A stretch of DNA of 21,785 nt from the NCBI GenBank assembly GCA_043806315.1, contig JAZDHF010000167.1, positions 1 to 21,785 of the forward strand, given 5' to 3'. A model generated the notes under the pieces. The model had not been told where the DNA came from. It made no database searches and was given only the letters and a program-made list of their open reading frames with translations. The position numbers were made by a program, and so were the translations under genes. This document shows, piece by piece, positions 14,882-21,785 of this stretch. Within the stretch, counting starts at the first letter, position 1, and every line of letters starts with the position of its first letter. Source of the DNA: SBAX01 sp043806315. Lineage in GTDB: Bacteria; Planctomycetota; Phycisphaerae; UBA1845.

Positions 14882-15799
14882 TCAATCGAATAAGACGTAG
14901 CGATGGTGGGGCTTGGCGAAGCCGGCGAACTCTGTGACGACGGACTGGAACGCGTCGCTGTCCCAGGTATCTCCGTAGTGATAGAGGATGGTTTTCCTGC
15001 GGATGTCGCCGGGCAGCGTTCGCATCTCCCCGAGCAGAGCGTGGACGGGTTGCGCGTGATCCTCAAGCTGCACGTCGTGAAAGATGATCTTGGCCTCAGT
15101 CATCAGCGGGCCCAGACCGTCGGGGTCGAACCGCGTGTCCCCGGAGTACACGATGCTTCCCGCGCCTGCGGAATCCCGAATGCACAACCCAAAGCTGGGC
15201 CAATCGTACTTGCGATGAATCTGAATGTGATCGGTTGGGAATGCAATGAACTCGTATTGATCGAGCATGGTGAGCCGATCCGGCTCGCCGCGATGGGACG
15301 GGCGGATGGCCACGACCTCGAAGAAGTCCCGCAATTCCGCCGTTCCGCCGCGTTGCCCGCCGAGTCCGCCGCGCAGCGAGTGGTCCCACAGGTTTTCAAT
15401 GACCTCCGCCGCGCCGATGAGCTGCGGTCTGAACCCCCTCTTTCCCCCCTTACTAAGGGGGGAGGCAGGGGGGTCGGTTGCCGGGTCCGCGAATTGATAC
15501 CGGTTCATCGCGGCCAGCTCCTCCAGCCCTGCGATGTGATCGCTGTGCAGGTGCGTGATGAAGACCCGCCGGATCGCGGGGTAGTAGATCATCCCCCGGC
15601 GGTCCAGATAGGCGAATCCCGGCTTGCCTTTGAGGGCATGGAGGGCCAGAGGTCCGGTCGCGCCGAAGTCAATGAGCAGCGTGTCGTCCGGTTCCGCCTG
15701 CGCGCTCGGGCCGATCGACCAGGCCTCGATCAGTGCGTTCGATTGGAAGTTCCGCTTTGCAAATGCGGACCCGACTCCCAGAAACGTGAGCGTAAGCAC
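14882..15799 (-). CDS. Metallo-beta-lactamase-fold hydrolase
   Basis: This 305-residue cytoplasmic protein has the MBL zinc site: HLHSDH (83-88), preceded by LLIDFGATG (41-49). Later come IAFPTDHIQ with a candidate His191, YSGDTRFD with Asp221, and YHYGDTWD with His274. The order resembles RNase Z/PqsE/phosphodiesterase-like MBL enzymes rather than true beta-lactamases; the substrate is unknown. GTG at 15799 was chosen because GGGAG stands 9 nt upstream and it lets the protein begin with the strand LTLTFLGVGSAF, the usual MBL beginning. It lies 5 nt after the radical SAM stop, so they form one operon. Residues 109-122 (DPPASPLSKGGKRG) are encoded by a palindromic repeat that appears inserted in frame in a loop after the metal motif. 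Confidence 0.85.
   Translation of the reverse strand: MLTLTFLGVGSAFAKRNFQSNALIEAWSIGPSAQAEPDDTLLIDFGATGPLALHALKGKPGFAYLDRRGMIYYPAIRRVFITHLHSDHIAGLEELAAMNRYQFADPATDPPASPLSKGGKRGFRPQLIGAAEVIENLWDHSLRGGLGGQRGGTAELRDFFEVVAIRPSHRGEPDRLTMLDQYEFIAFPTDHIQIHRKYDWPSFGLCIRDSAGAGSIVYSGDTRFDPDGLGPLMTEAKIIFHDVQLEDHAQPVHALLGEMRTLPGDIRRKTILYHYGDTWDSDAFQSVVTEFAGFAKPHHRYVLFD
15433..15474. repeat. Palindromic GC-rich repeat inserted in frame in the MBL gene
   Basis: The centre is a perfect inverted repeat, CCCCCCTTA (15444-15452), a single C, and TAAGGGGGG (15454-15462). Outer arms ACCCCC (15433-15438) and GGGGGT (15469-15474) extend it. Repeats of this C-run/TTA/TAA/G-run type, often translated as PPLSKGG-like residues, are scattered in many bacterial genomes (general knowledge). 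The 42-nt length keeps the reading frame. Confidence 0.65.
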
Positions 15800-15804
15800 A
15801 GGGG

Positions 15805-16683
15805 CTAACTCCCGCCGTAAAACGACTCGGTCCGCAGGCTCGTCTTCTCCCGGACCAAGTCCCGGATGCCATCGACCTCCGCGTCGGCGAGGGCGGTCAC
15901 GTAGCTCTCCGCCGGACGACGAGCGACGGTGTAGACCTGCACGTAGTCGATTCGCCCGCCGGCCATCGTGATTTCCAGGAGTCGGTCGCAATACGCCGAC
16001 AGCTCATGTTCATCCGGTGCCTGCCCATGCAATCGCATGAAAAGGGACTGGATGACGACGGGGCGAACTCGCGCTGCGGCGATGATGTTGTCCACCACAT
16101 GCCGCAGAGGATAGTTGGGCCGATTGACTCGCTGATAGTAGGCCTCCGTTCCCGCGTCAAGCTTGGCCCAGATTTCTCCGTTGTTTTGATCCATGATCGC
16201 GAGTGCGGCGACCACTTCCGCCTTGGTCAGATAGCACGCGTCGGTGATGAGGACGATCTTGGCGTGGTCCAGCCCGGCCTCATGTCTGAATCTCGCCACC
16301 AGTCCCACGCATTCGCGGAAATACTTGCAGGTGGTCGGCTCGCCGTCGCCGGAGAACGCAAAATCCCGAATGCCGCGCCGTTCGGAGGGCACGTCGGCAA
16401 ACGCGGGATTATCGAACAATGCTCCGTCTCGGGCGTGGGCGATCATCCGGGAGAGTTCGTCGCCCAGTCGTGCCACATCGACCTCGCGCACGCGCGGCGT
16501 GTCGCCGCGAACCACCTGACAGTAAACGCAGTCGAAATTGCAGGCCGTGTCGGGGTTCAGGTTGATGCCGATGCTCAGGCCGCCGCTACGGCGGGAAATC
16601 ACGGGATAGACGTACGCGTTCTCGCGCCAGTCTCGTGAATGGTCTCGATATTGCCGGAGGTTGACATTTCTCTCGATATCCAT
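15805..16683 (-). CDS. Radical SAM protein
   Basis: This 292-residue protein carries the CxxxCxxC cluster motif, Cys48, Cys52 and Cys55 in TACNFDCVYCQVVRG, which binds the 4Fe-4S cluster that cleaves S-adenosylmethionine. It is followed by FAFSGDGEPTT (108-118), the GGE-like SAM-binding motif. SIGINLNPDTACNFDC upstream is typical of a family of short radical SAM proteins without further cluster domains; the reaction is unknown. Later segments VLITDACYLTK, EIWAKLDAGTEAYYQRVNRP and VVIQSLFMRLHG fit the TIM-barrel strands. The ATG at 16683 begins the conserved part; no Shine-Dalgarno sequence is visible, so the start is moderately sure. The MBL gene follows after 5 nt. Confidence 0.88.
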   Translation of the reverse strand: MDIERNVNLRQYRDHSRDWRENAYVYPVISRRSGGLSIGINLNPDTACNFDCVYCQVVRGDTPRVREVDVARLGDELSRMIAHARDGALFDNPAFADVPSERRGIRDFAFSGDGEPTTCKYFRECVGLVARFRHEAGLDHAKIVLITDACYLTKAEVVAALAIMDQNNGEIWAKLDAGTEAYYQRVNRPNYPLRHVVDNIIAAARVRPVVIQSLFMRLHGQAPDEHELSAYCDRLLEITMAGGRIDYVQVYTVARRPAESYVTALADAEVDGIRDLVREKTSLRTESFYGGS

Positions 16684-16712
16684 TGTGAGGATCACGGAGG
16701 AAGAAGTGTCCC

Positions 16713-16745
16713 GCAATCGGCAATCGGCAGCCGGCAATGGCCAAT
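16713..16745. repeat. Tandem GCAATCG-type repeat
   Basis: GCAATCG is repeated directly and then degenerates (GCAGCCG, GCAATGG, CCAAT). It lies in the spacer between the radical SAM start and the next gene. It is likely a simple dispersed repeat with no visible function. Confidence 0.5.
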
Positions 16746-16801
16746 CATGCAAGACTCCGATAGTAGTCGATCGCCCGTCGCACACCGTTGGCTCTTGCGT
16801 C

Positions 16802-16834
16802 ATTCGTAATTTGTAATTCGTAATTCGTAATTCC
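16802..16834. repeat. Tandem ATTCGTAA-type repeat
   Basis: Four units of the octamer ATTCGTAA (one as ATTTGTAA) stand in tandem and end just after the stop of the helical exported protein gene. They are AT-rich in a GC-rich genome. AATTCGTAATT-type repeats occur widely in environmental bacterial genomes (general knowledge). Confidence 0.6.
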
Positions 16835-17935
16835 TCACTCCCCCTTCTTCTCGGTGTCGGGCCTGGCGATGTCTCGGCCTTCGAGCGACTGCTTTCGTTC
16901 CGCGGCGGCGGCACGCTGATCGGCCGTGGGAAGCTGTTCGAGCCGCGTTTGCAGCTCCTTGAACATGTCGTCGATCGGACCGTACAGCTCACGAAGCTGC
17001 TTCTTCAGATCGTCGAGCGGCGCGTCGGAAGTCGCCGTGTTGTTCTGAATGCGATATTCGAGGCGGGCGATCTCCTCCCGCCGTCGCTCACGGTGGGCAA
17101 TGGCCCGTTCCCTGAGTTCGGAAAGACACGAGAGCGCCGCGGTGCGTTGGCCTTCGTCGAGGTGGAACAGTTGCACGAACTCGGCGACGTACTTTTCCCA
17201 CGAGTCGAGTTCGGCGGCGATCTGATCGACGGGCGTCTTGGGTGACTCGGCCACGGCGGTTGGGGCGGGCTCGGTGCGACGGCGGCGACGCTCCTCGCGG
17301 CGTGCCCGACGCTCCGCCGGCATCGGCTCCCAGAAAACGTCCTTATCGAAGTCGCCCTGCTTCCATTCCTTGATCTTCTGCTCCGCGAACGCCATCCCCA
17401 CCCCCATCTGCAGGGCATCGACCTCGAACTTCGCCCGCTGCATGGGTCGCAGGACTTTGCGGAACTCGTCTTGAGTCCCGCGGAACTGGTCGCGGGTTTT
17501 CTCGAACACGGGCAATGCCCGCTCTGCCCAGGCCTGGACCTGCTCCTTCGAAGGCGGCTCGAGGGTCATGCGCATCTCGATGAACTCGTTGGCCAGGGGC
17601 TGGATGACCGAGCGGTTCTCGTTGAGAAACCCGGACCATTGCGCGACTACCTCGCCGCGGACTTGCGCCCGTTGCGGGTCGTCGAGCTCATAATCCGCGC
17701 AGGTTTCCTCCGCCCAGCGAACCAGCATCAGGTTGAGTAGCTTCGACGACGGCCAAAGACCTTCCGGCGGCGCCTGCTCCACCGGAGGTTCTGCAACCGC
17801 GGTCGCCGTCCGGAGCGGCTCGCTCGCCACCGGGACGGGTAAAATGCCGAAAAAACACAGAAACGCAGAAACGCAGAAAGACTCAAACCTCGCCCTGAGC
17901 CGCGAAGGGGCAGAAAACAGAAAACGCTCGTTCAT
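16835..17935 (-). CDS. Exported helical hypothetical protein with repeat-derived N-terminus
   Basis: Function not recognised. The product from the ATG at 17935 is 366 residues. Its first about 33 residues include a hydrophobic signal-like stretch (FCVSAFLCFFGILPVPVAS, residues 20-38). The mature part is almost all helix: ELDDPQRAQVRGEVV, EQVQAWAERALPVFEKTRDQ, RAKFEVDALQMGVGMAF, a strongly basic RRARREERRRRRTE stretch (about 215-230), LDSWEKYVAEFVQLFHLDEG, and a coiled-coil-like tail. The residue spacing resembles Spy/CpxP-like periplasmic helical proteins, but this is weak. The N-terminal codons fall inside the inverted-repeat element at 17851-17971, so the start and signal peptide appear supplied by the repeat; in-frame ATGs at 17992 and 18112 are alternatives but overlap the next gene or lack a binding site. 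Confidence 0.6.
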   Translation of the reverse strand: MNERFLFSAPSRLRARFESFCVSAFLCFFGILPVPVASEPLRTATAVAEPPVEQAPPEGLWPSSKLLNLMLVRWAEETCADYELDDPQRAQVRGEVVAQWSGFLNENRSVIQPLANEFIEMRMTLEPPSKEQVQAWAERALPVFEKTRDQFRGTQDEFRKVLRPMQRAKFEVDALQMGVGMAFAEQKIKEWKQGDFDKDVFWEPMPAERRARREERRRRRTEPAPTAVAESPKTPVDQIAAELDSWEKYVAEFVQLFHLDEGQRTAALSCLSELRERAIAHRERRREEIARLEYRIQNNTATSDAPLDDLKKQLRELYGPIDDMFKELQTRLEQLPTADQRAAAAERKQSLEGRDIARPDTEKKGE

Positions 17936-17990
17936 TCTTGCGTTTCTGCGTTTCTGCGTTTCTGTGTTTTTGCGTTTCACGTGCGTACCC
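17851..17990. repeat. Inverted-repeat element, copy 1 (CAGAAACG type)
   Basis: The arms 17851-17879 and 17943-17971 are perfect 29-nt inverted repeats built of CAGAAACG/CGTTTCTG units, 63 nt apart. The interior contains GCCCTGAGCCGCGAAGGG, then GCAGAAAACAGAAA. After the right arm comes GCGTTTCACGTGC. The 21 nt at 17868-17888 are identical to 21439-21459 in copy 2. It overlaps the 5' end of the helical protein gene. Confidence 0.8.
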
Positions 17991-18075
17991 ATCACACTTT
18001 CGCGGGCGACAGACCACAGCCCCACGGTAGTCCTCGCCGATACATCCCCAAGATCGGCGAAAGCCGGAGGATCGA

Positions 18076-18855
18076 GTGGACGCCCTACGTATTGTCTCCA
18101 TCGTCGTGCCAACCTTCAACCGCTCTGGGCGGCTACGGCGTTGCATCGACAAAATCCGACGCAACGTCCCGCACCCCCACGAGGTCATCGTGGTGGACGG
18201 CGGATCGACCGACGGGACGCGGGAATGGCTCCAGGCCCAGGACGACCCCTTCGAGGCTCAGGACAAGCTTCGGGTCATCCTCGAAGCGAAGCGTGAGGGT
18301 GCCGTCGCGGCCTTCAACAAGGGGTTCCGCGCCGCGACGGGATACTACGTCATGTGGCTGAATGACGACGCCTACCCGCTGCCGGGGGCCGTGGAGGCCG
18401 CCGTCGCCACGATGGAGCGGCCGGACCTGACCGACGTCGGGATGGTCGCCTTCTACCACAACTGGCACAGCCAGCGCAACGTCCTGGACCGCGTCGAACA
18501 GGACGGCGTGAGCTACGAGCTTTGCCACGTGCGGGGCTATCCCTACGCGAACTTCGGCCTGATCCGCCGGGACTTGCTTGAACGGATCGGGTATGCCGAC
18601 GAGCGCTTTTATTTCTTCGGCTTCGACCCGGACCTGTCGCTGAAGGTGCAGATCAATGAAGGGCTCAAGGTCATCGGTTGCCGTCAGGCGCTCGTTCACC
18701 ACGACGAGCATCGCGACGAACGAAAGCTCTCCGACCTGGCCGCGGGCGAGGAGGACAACGCCAAGCTGTTCGCCAAATGGGACCTTCCGCCTCCGGGGGG
18801 CTATCCCGATCCAGCCCCGGCCTATCGCAGGACGTTGATCGAGCGCGGGCTCTAG
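18076..18855 (+). CDS. Family 2 glycosyltransferase
   Basis: This 259-residue cytoplasmic GT-A enzyme transfers a sugar from a nucleotide-sugar donor. IVSIVVPTFNRSGRL (6-20) is the classic GT2 start. VDGGSTDGT (40-48) binds the nucleotide. The metal-binding DxD-type motif is WLNDDAYPLP (94-103), and the acceptor-side region includes ERFYFFGFDPDLSLKVQ (about 177-193), with a Glu/Asp-type base candidate. There are no membrane segments. GTG at 18076 is chosen for the ideal GGAGG 5 nt upstream (18066-18070). It is divergent from the helical exported gene and convergent with the 18876-21314 gene, 20 nt between stops, and not obviously part of a polysaccharide cluster. Substrate unknown. Confidence 0.9.
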   Translation: MDALRIVSIVVPTFNRSGRLRRCIDKIRRNVPHPHEVIVVDGGSTDGTREWLQAQDDPFEAQDKLRVILEAKREGAVAAFNKGFRAATGYYVMWLNDDAYPLPGAVEAAVATMERPDLTDVGMVAFYHNWHSQRNVLDRVEQDGVSYELCHVRGYPYANFGLIRRDLLERIGYADERFYFFGFDPDLSLKVQINEGLKVIGCRQALVHHDEHRDERKLSDLAAGEEDNAKLFAKWDLPPPGGYPDPAPAYRRTLIERGL

Positions 18856-18875
18856 GGCCGCGTCGGGGCGTTTGC

Positions 18876-21314
18876 CTACTTGTCGGGCGGCTTCTCCTGC
18901 GGCGGCCAGAAAACGTAATCGTCCGAGCCGGAGTCGTTTTGAACGTCGTCATCCCAGCGCGGAGAGTGGATCCCGCCGTCGTCCACGCCGTTTTCGGAGA
19001 GTGAATAAACCGTCGGGCCGTCCTTGGTGACGCGGTATCCGAAGGGATGCCCGGTAAACGGGTCGGTGCGCATGATTTCCCCGAACTCCGCGGGAAGTTC
19101 GTCAAGCGACTTCGGCCAATGCCCGTTGCGAGCGCGGAAGATGTGCGTGGCGTAGGCGAGTTGCGTCGCCCGGCGGGAGGCCTCGTTGCGTGCACGAAGT
19201 TTGTAGGCCCGGCCCAACGCCGGCAGGATCAATTCCGTCAGCGGCGACGTGTGCAGGTAGCTCTCCGCCGTCGCCTCGACGTCGCTCGCCCGAACGTCGG
19301 GGTAGCCGATGCGCCACTGCTCGGCGAGTTCACGGTAATGGGCGTTGAAGGTCTCCACCGCCGTCCGCACGTCCTCGGGACCCATTTCGCCCAGGCGATC
19401 AATGGACTCGCGGGCGTCGCCGTTCACGAAGTCAGCTACGCGCTGGAGGTGCTCGCGGTTGATGGTCGGTTGTCCGTCATCTCCCGGCGGACTGAACAGG
19501 TACTGCGTGGCTTCGAGAGCCATGGCGTGCTCCCCCCGCACCCAACGAATCGGGTCCTCCAACCCTTGATCGTATTTCCGCAAGGTTTGCAGCGCGGTCT
19601 CCAGCCCGTGCTCGTCGAAGACGTTGCTCTTGAGGGCCCAGCGGGCGTTGAGCTCGACCAAGCTTCGTTCGGCCATGGCTACGAGGCTTTCAATGAGGGT
19701 CGCGCCTTGCCCCAGGTGAGACGCTCCGCGAAGGACCGTCTCCCATGCGTCGGTCATGCGTTCCGGCGACACCTTGCCGTTCTCGGCCCGCCATGCGTCC
19801 GCAAGCGTCGCCTTGGTCAGGGCTCGATGCGGCGAAAGCGCGGGAATCAGCAAGGTCATCAGCACCGGTCCGCTTTCGTCGGGCGGGCCCATCTCACGGT
19901 CGTTCAGATTGTAGCGGCAGGCATATGCCGGGAGTTTCACCGCCTCACGGAATCTGGCGAGAACCTCCTTGGCCTCACGGGCCGACGCTTCCCACTCCGG
20001 ATGATCCGCCGCGCTCCAGGGAACCGGTGGTCCCTCGTACGCGGCGTCGTTGAACATGTCCTTGAACTCGGGCCAGGGAGGCTTGTTGCCGCGATCGTCG
20101 CCGAAGCCGGGCATGAACTCGGCGTAGGCGTCGAAGGCATTCTCCTCCGGTTTGTCCACGAGATTCTCACCGTACCAGTGGACGTAGTCGACGTCGGACT
20201 CGAAGTCGGGGGAAGGTGCGAAGGAAAAGGCGTCGGTTTCCGCGGCGGCGGGTTCCGCGTCGTCCGTCGGCTCGACAGTCGCCGACGACGCACCGCCGTC
20301 CGGATTGTCTCCTTCGTCACCGACGGGCGGCGGCGCGCCCTCGGACGTCTCCGCAGCCGCGACCAACTGATCTGCGTCGGCCGTCTCGCGGTCCCGCGTC
20401 GCGTAGAGCATGAGGAACGAGCCGTCCTTGAGCCGCGTCACCGCGGCGTCGGAAGCGCGAGGGACGCGGACGCCGGGCTCCAGCTTCCAGTGTGCCCCGT
20501 CCTCCCCGACCATCGAGCGGATGCCGCCGTCGGTCGTGACGTAGGCACGAAGGCCCTCCCCGTGCCGCACGATGCTGTCGATGGCGACCACGCCCTCGAC
20601 CTCGACCGGCGCCACCCGGGCGAAGCGGCGGCCGTCGCGGGCCACCGCGTGCCGCACCGTGTTATCCGCCTCCTCGTCCGAGTCGCTGCGCGGAGCCGAA
20701 CGAGGAGAAACGTAGAGATGCGTGCGCGGGCCGATCTGAATCGCGGCGGCTTTGGCGTCGGAGAGGTCTTGGAAACGCACGCCCATGTCGGGTTCTATGC
20801 GGAAGCGCAGGCCGTCGCGGGCCACCGCGGAGTGGACGACACAAGCATGGGCGGTTTTCCCATCACCGGCAGGCCGACTCTTCGCCGCGTCAATCGTGAA
20901 ATACAAGCGCAGGCGCCCGTCCGGGAGCGGAAGCGCAGCGGGATGCCGCGCGGATAGCGTTGCGCCTTTCCCATTGCTGAGCTTGATCGGCTTGAGGCTG
21001 GACCACGACCGCCCGTCGTCCTTGGAGGAGGCCGCGCCGACCTGCGTTTCTCTCGTTCCCTCGCGGGAGTAATAGTCGAACAGCGCCAGCAAGGTCCCAT
21101 CCGATAGACGCTCCAAGTCGGGCGAGGAGGCCTTTCGCAGGAAGATCTGTGGGACGGGCGTGAAGCGGAGTCCGTCCGGCGATCGCGCGAGGCGAAGGAC
21201 GGTCGCCTCCGTTGAAGGCGTCGCGGCTTGGCTCGGCTGCGAGGAGGGCTGGCCCGCGCGGGCCGTCAAAGGCCACCCACCAACGACGGCAATGAGCCAG
21301 ACGAAACGGTTCAC
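18876..21314 (-). CDS. Secreted Asp-box beta-propeller protein with pseudopilin-like C-terminus
   Basis: This 812-residue protein has a signal peptide (residues 1-20, FVWLIAVVGGWPLTARA). Residues about 40-310 contain five propeller-blade patterns ending in DG-x-x-W/F: SPDGLRF (45-51), SKDDGRSW (97-104), ARDGLRF (165-171), ARDGRRF (225-231) and EDGAHW (271-276), like sialidase/BNR-type propellers. No catalytic sialidase residues could be assigned. An acidic low-complexity linker (about 325-370) precedes a helical part of unknown fold. The C-terminus has HIFRARNGHWPKSLDELP, TDPFTGHPFGYRV and SLSENGVDDGG, the pattern of type II pseudopilin-like tails common in planctomycete exported proteins (general knowledge). 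GTG at 21314 was chosen because it begins the signal peptide; an upstream ATG at 21395 would put basic residues before it. No partner is evident. Confidence 0.7.
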   Translation of the reverse strand: MNRFVWLIAVVGGWPLTARAGQPSSQPSQAATPSTEATVLRLARSPDGLRFTPVPQIFLRKASSPDLERLSDGTLLALFDYYSREGTRETQVGAASSKDDGRSWSSLKPIKLSNGKGATLSARHPAALPLPDGRLRLYFTIDAAKSRPAGDGKTAHACVVHSAVARDGLRFRIEPDMGVRFQDLSDAKAAAIQIGPRTHLYVSPRSAPRSDSDEEADNTVRHAVARDGRRFARVAPVEVEGVVAIDSIVRHGEGLRAYVTTDGGIRSMVGEDGAHWKLEPGVRVPRASDAAVTRLKDGSFLMLYATRDRETADADQLVAAAETSEGAPPPVGDEGDNPDGGASSATVEPTDDAEPAAAETDAFSFAPSPDFESDVDYVHWYGENLVDKPEENAFDAYAEFMPGFGDDRGNKPPWPEFKDMFNDAAYEGPPVPWSAADHPEWEASAREAKEVLARFREAVKLPAYACRYNLNDREMGPPDESGPVLMTLLIPALSPHRALTKATLADAWRAENGKVSPERMTDAWETVLRGASHLGQGATLIESLVAMAERSLVELNARWALKSNVFDEHGLETALQTLRKYDQGLEDPIRWVRGEHAMALEATQYLFSPPGDDGQPTINREHLQRVADFVNGDARESIDRLGEMGPEDVRTAVETFNAHYRELAEQWRIGYPDVRASDVEATAESYLHTSPLTELILPALGRAYKLRARNEASRRATQLAYATHIFRARNGHWPKSLDELPAEFGEIMRTDPFTGHPFGYRVTKDGPTVYSLSENGVDDGGIHSPRWDDDVQNDSGSDDYVFWPPQEKPPDK

Positions 21315-21438
21315 AGGTTCTTCACCGGCGGGCGGGCTTGACTGGCCGCGCCCCCGGCTCCGGCGCGGCGCGCGTGTTCGGCGAACTGAGCGCAAATCCT
21401 AGCCTGTAACGAGGCGGAATGCAATGGGCGACGGCGCC

Positions 21439-21510
21439 GAAACGCAGAAAGACTCAAACGCAGAAAACAGAAACGGTCGTTCGTTCTTGCGTTTTTGCGT
21501 TTCACGTGCA
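21439..21510. repeat. Inverted-repeat element, copy 2 (shorter)
   Basis: Shares with copy 1 the first 21 nt (21439-21459), then GCAGAAAACAGAAA, TCGTTC, TTCTTGCG and the end TTTTTGCGTTTCACGTGC. It lacks the about 22-nt central piece and the about 26-nt tandem CGTTTCTG block of copy 1. Like copy 1 it stands just upstream of a minus-strand secreted-protein gene. Confidence 0.7.
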
Positions 21511-21522
21511 GTCCCCGCGTTC

Positions 21523-21543
21523 CCTTCGAGGCTCAGGGCATGC
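21523..21543. repeat. Short dispersed repeat of CCTTCG-GGCTCAGGGC type
   Basis: CCTTCGAGGCTCAGGGC here matches, with one change, the reverse complement of the central piece of copy 1 (CCTTCGCGGCTCAGGGC, about 17890-17908). CCTTCGA..GCTCAGG repeats are widespread in environmental bacterial genomes (general knowledge). Confidence 0.5.
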
Positions 21544-21603
21544 CTATTCGGCCAGTCGGTAGTACAGCGTGCGCAGGCTGATCCCCAGTTCCGCAGCAGC
21601 AGT
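21544..21603 (-). pseudogene. Remnant of a Fis-type helix-turn-helix (sigma54-dependent regulator C-terminus)
   Basis: The frame reads AAAELGISLRTLYYRLAE and then stops. This is the canonical DNA-binding C-terminus of NtrC-type sigma54-dependent regulators. Upstream in the same frame the sequence becomes low in similarity (LGFGSGRSLSPRPT) where a conserved GGNRTRAA-type lead-in would be expected, and no AAA+ domain is seen in any frame before the window edge. It is therefore most likely a decayed or transposed fragment; it touches the repeat at 21523-21543. Confidence 0.55.
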
Positions 21604-21767
21604 GGGGCGAGGTGAGAGCGATCGACCCGATCCGAACCCCAAGCGCAAGCCTTGCTGTTACCCACATTTCTTGGTGGTGTTTGGGTAGCTGTTGAGGAGC
21701 TAAACTGCGTTATCAGCGTCGCGGGCATGGATGTCTCGCGATTTCAGAGCGGCAGGGAGGTTTGAGT
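21604..21767. other. Spacer without recognised gene
   Basis: No protein or RNA gene is recognised here. A TAAACT (21701-21706) could be a -10 box on the plus strand, but the nearest -35-like TTGGGT is too close (14 nt). Confidence 0.3.
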
Positions 21768-21785
21768 GTGTCATGGAGGACGGCG
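21768..21785 (+). CDS. Possible start of a plus-strand gene (cut by window edge)
   Basis: GGGAGG (21755-21760) is a strong Shine-Dalgarno sequence followed 7 nt later by GTG (21768); another GTG at 21766 and an ATG at 21773 are alternatives. Only six codons are visible, so no product can be named. Confidence 0.25.

Noticed and set aside
17851..17990. Possible CRISPR array
   Set aside because: The CAGAAACG units are contiguous, 8 nt long and without spacers; they form an inverted repeat.
19047..20957. 636-codon open frame on the plus strand
   Set aside because: It is antisense to the Asp-box protein over its whole length, has no domain pattern and low-complexity Arg/Val/Gly-rich content, as expected for an antisense frame of a GC-rich gene.
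21399..21728. 109-codon open frame on the minus strand
   Set aside because: It runs through the repeat element and reads the Fis-type remnant out of frame; no motif.

Overview
The window looks like chromosomal DNA of a high-GC Planctomycetota-type bacterium. The evidence is indirect. A free-standing 5S rRNA gene sits away from 16S/23S. One secreted protein carries a Cys-rich segment next to an IPTL-CTERM-like sorting motif. Several large secreted proteins have no assigned function (HEAT-like pairs, Asp-box propellers, a Gly-Asn-Gly-Val-Asp-Asp pseudopilin-like tail). The phylum is an inference; nothing here fixes a genus.

Left part (1-2.6 kb): the left edge is the 5' part of an IS256-family transposase on the minus strand. 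Its presumed element end abuts, and may truncate, a secreted protein (503-2365, minus) that carries a sorting-type motif in the middle of its N-terminal region. A divergent promoter region (2366-2568) separates it from the next block. 2.5-5 kb: a tightly coupled cdaA-cdaR pair (c-di-AMP synthesis), then a solitary 5S rRNA gene with its own promoter and terminator, then a 34-residue hydrophobic ORF.

Middle (5-9.8 kb): a fold-type I aminotransferase (minus), a secreted HEAT-like hypothetical protein (minus, probable TTG start), and a divergent GT-C/TPR membrane protein resembling the TMTC family (plus, perhaps leaderless). 9.8-14.6 kb is the most coherent system: a minus-strand operon of a TonB-dependent receptor, a YfiR-family periplasmic protein (ATGA overlap with the receptor) and a CHASE8-type hybrid histidine kinase. 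It looks like a variant of the YfiBNR signalling logic, with a TonB receptor in the outer-membrane position and a phosphorelay kinase in place of the diguanylate cyclase.

Right part (14.9-21.8 kb): a radical SAM gene and a metallo-beta-lactamase-fold gene 5 nt apart (minus), a helical exported hypothetical protein (minus), a family 2 glycosyltransferase (plus), and an Asp-box/pseudopilin-like secreted protein (minus). This stretch is full of dispersed repeats: an in-frame palindrome inside the MBL gene, 7-8-nt tandem repeats, and two copies of a CAGAAACG-type inverted-repeat element, one of which forms the N-terminal region of the exported protein. Beyond the last gene lies a short remnant of a Fis-type helix-turn-helix, and possibly the start of another plus-strand gene.
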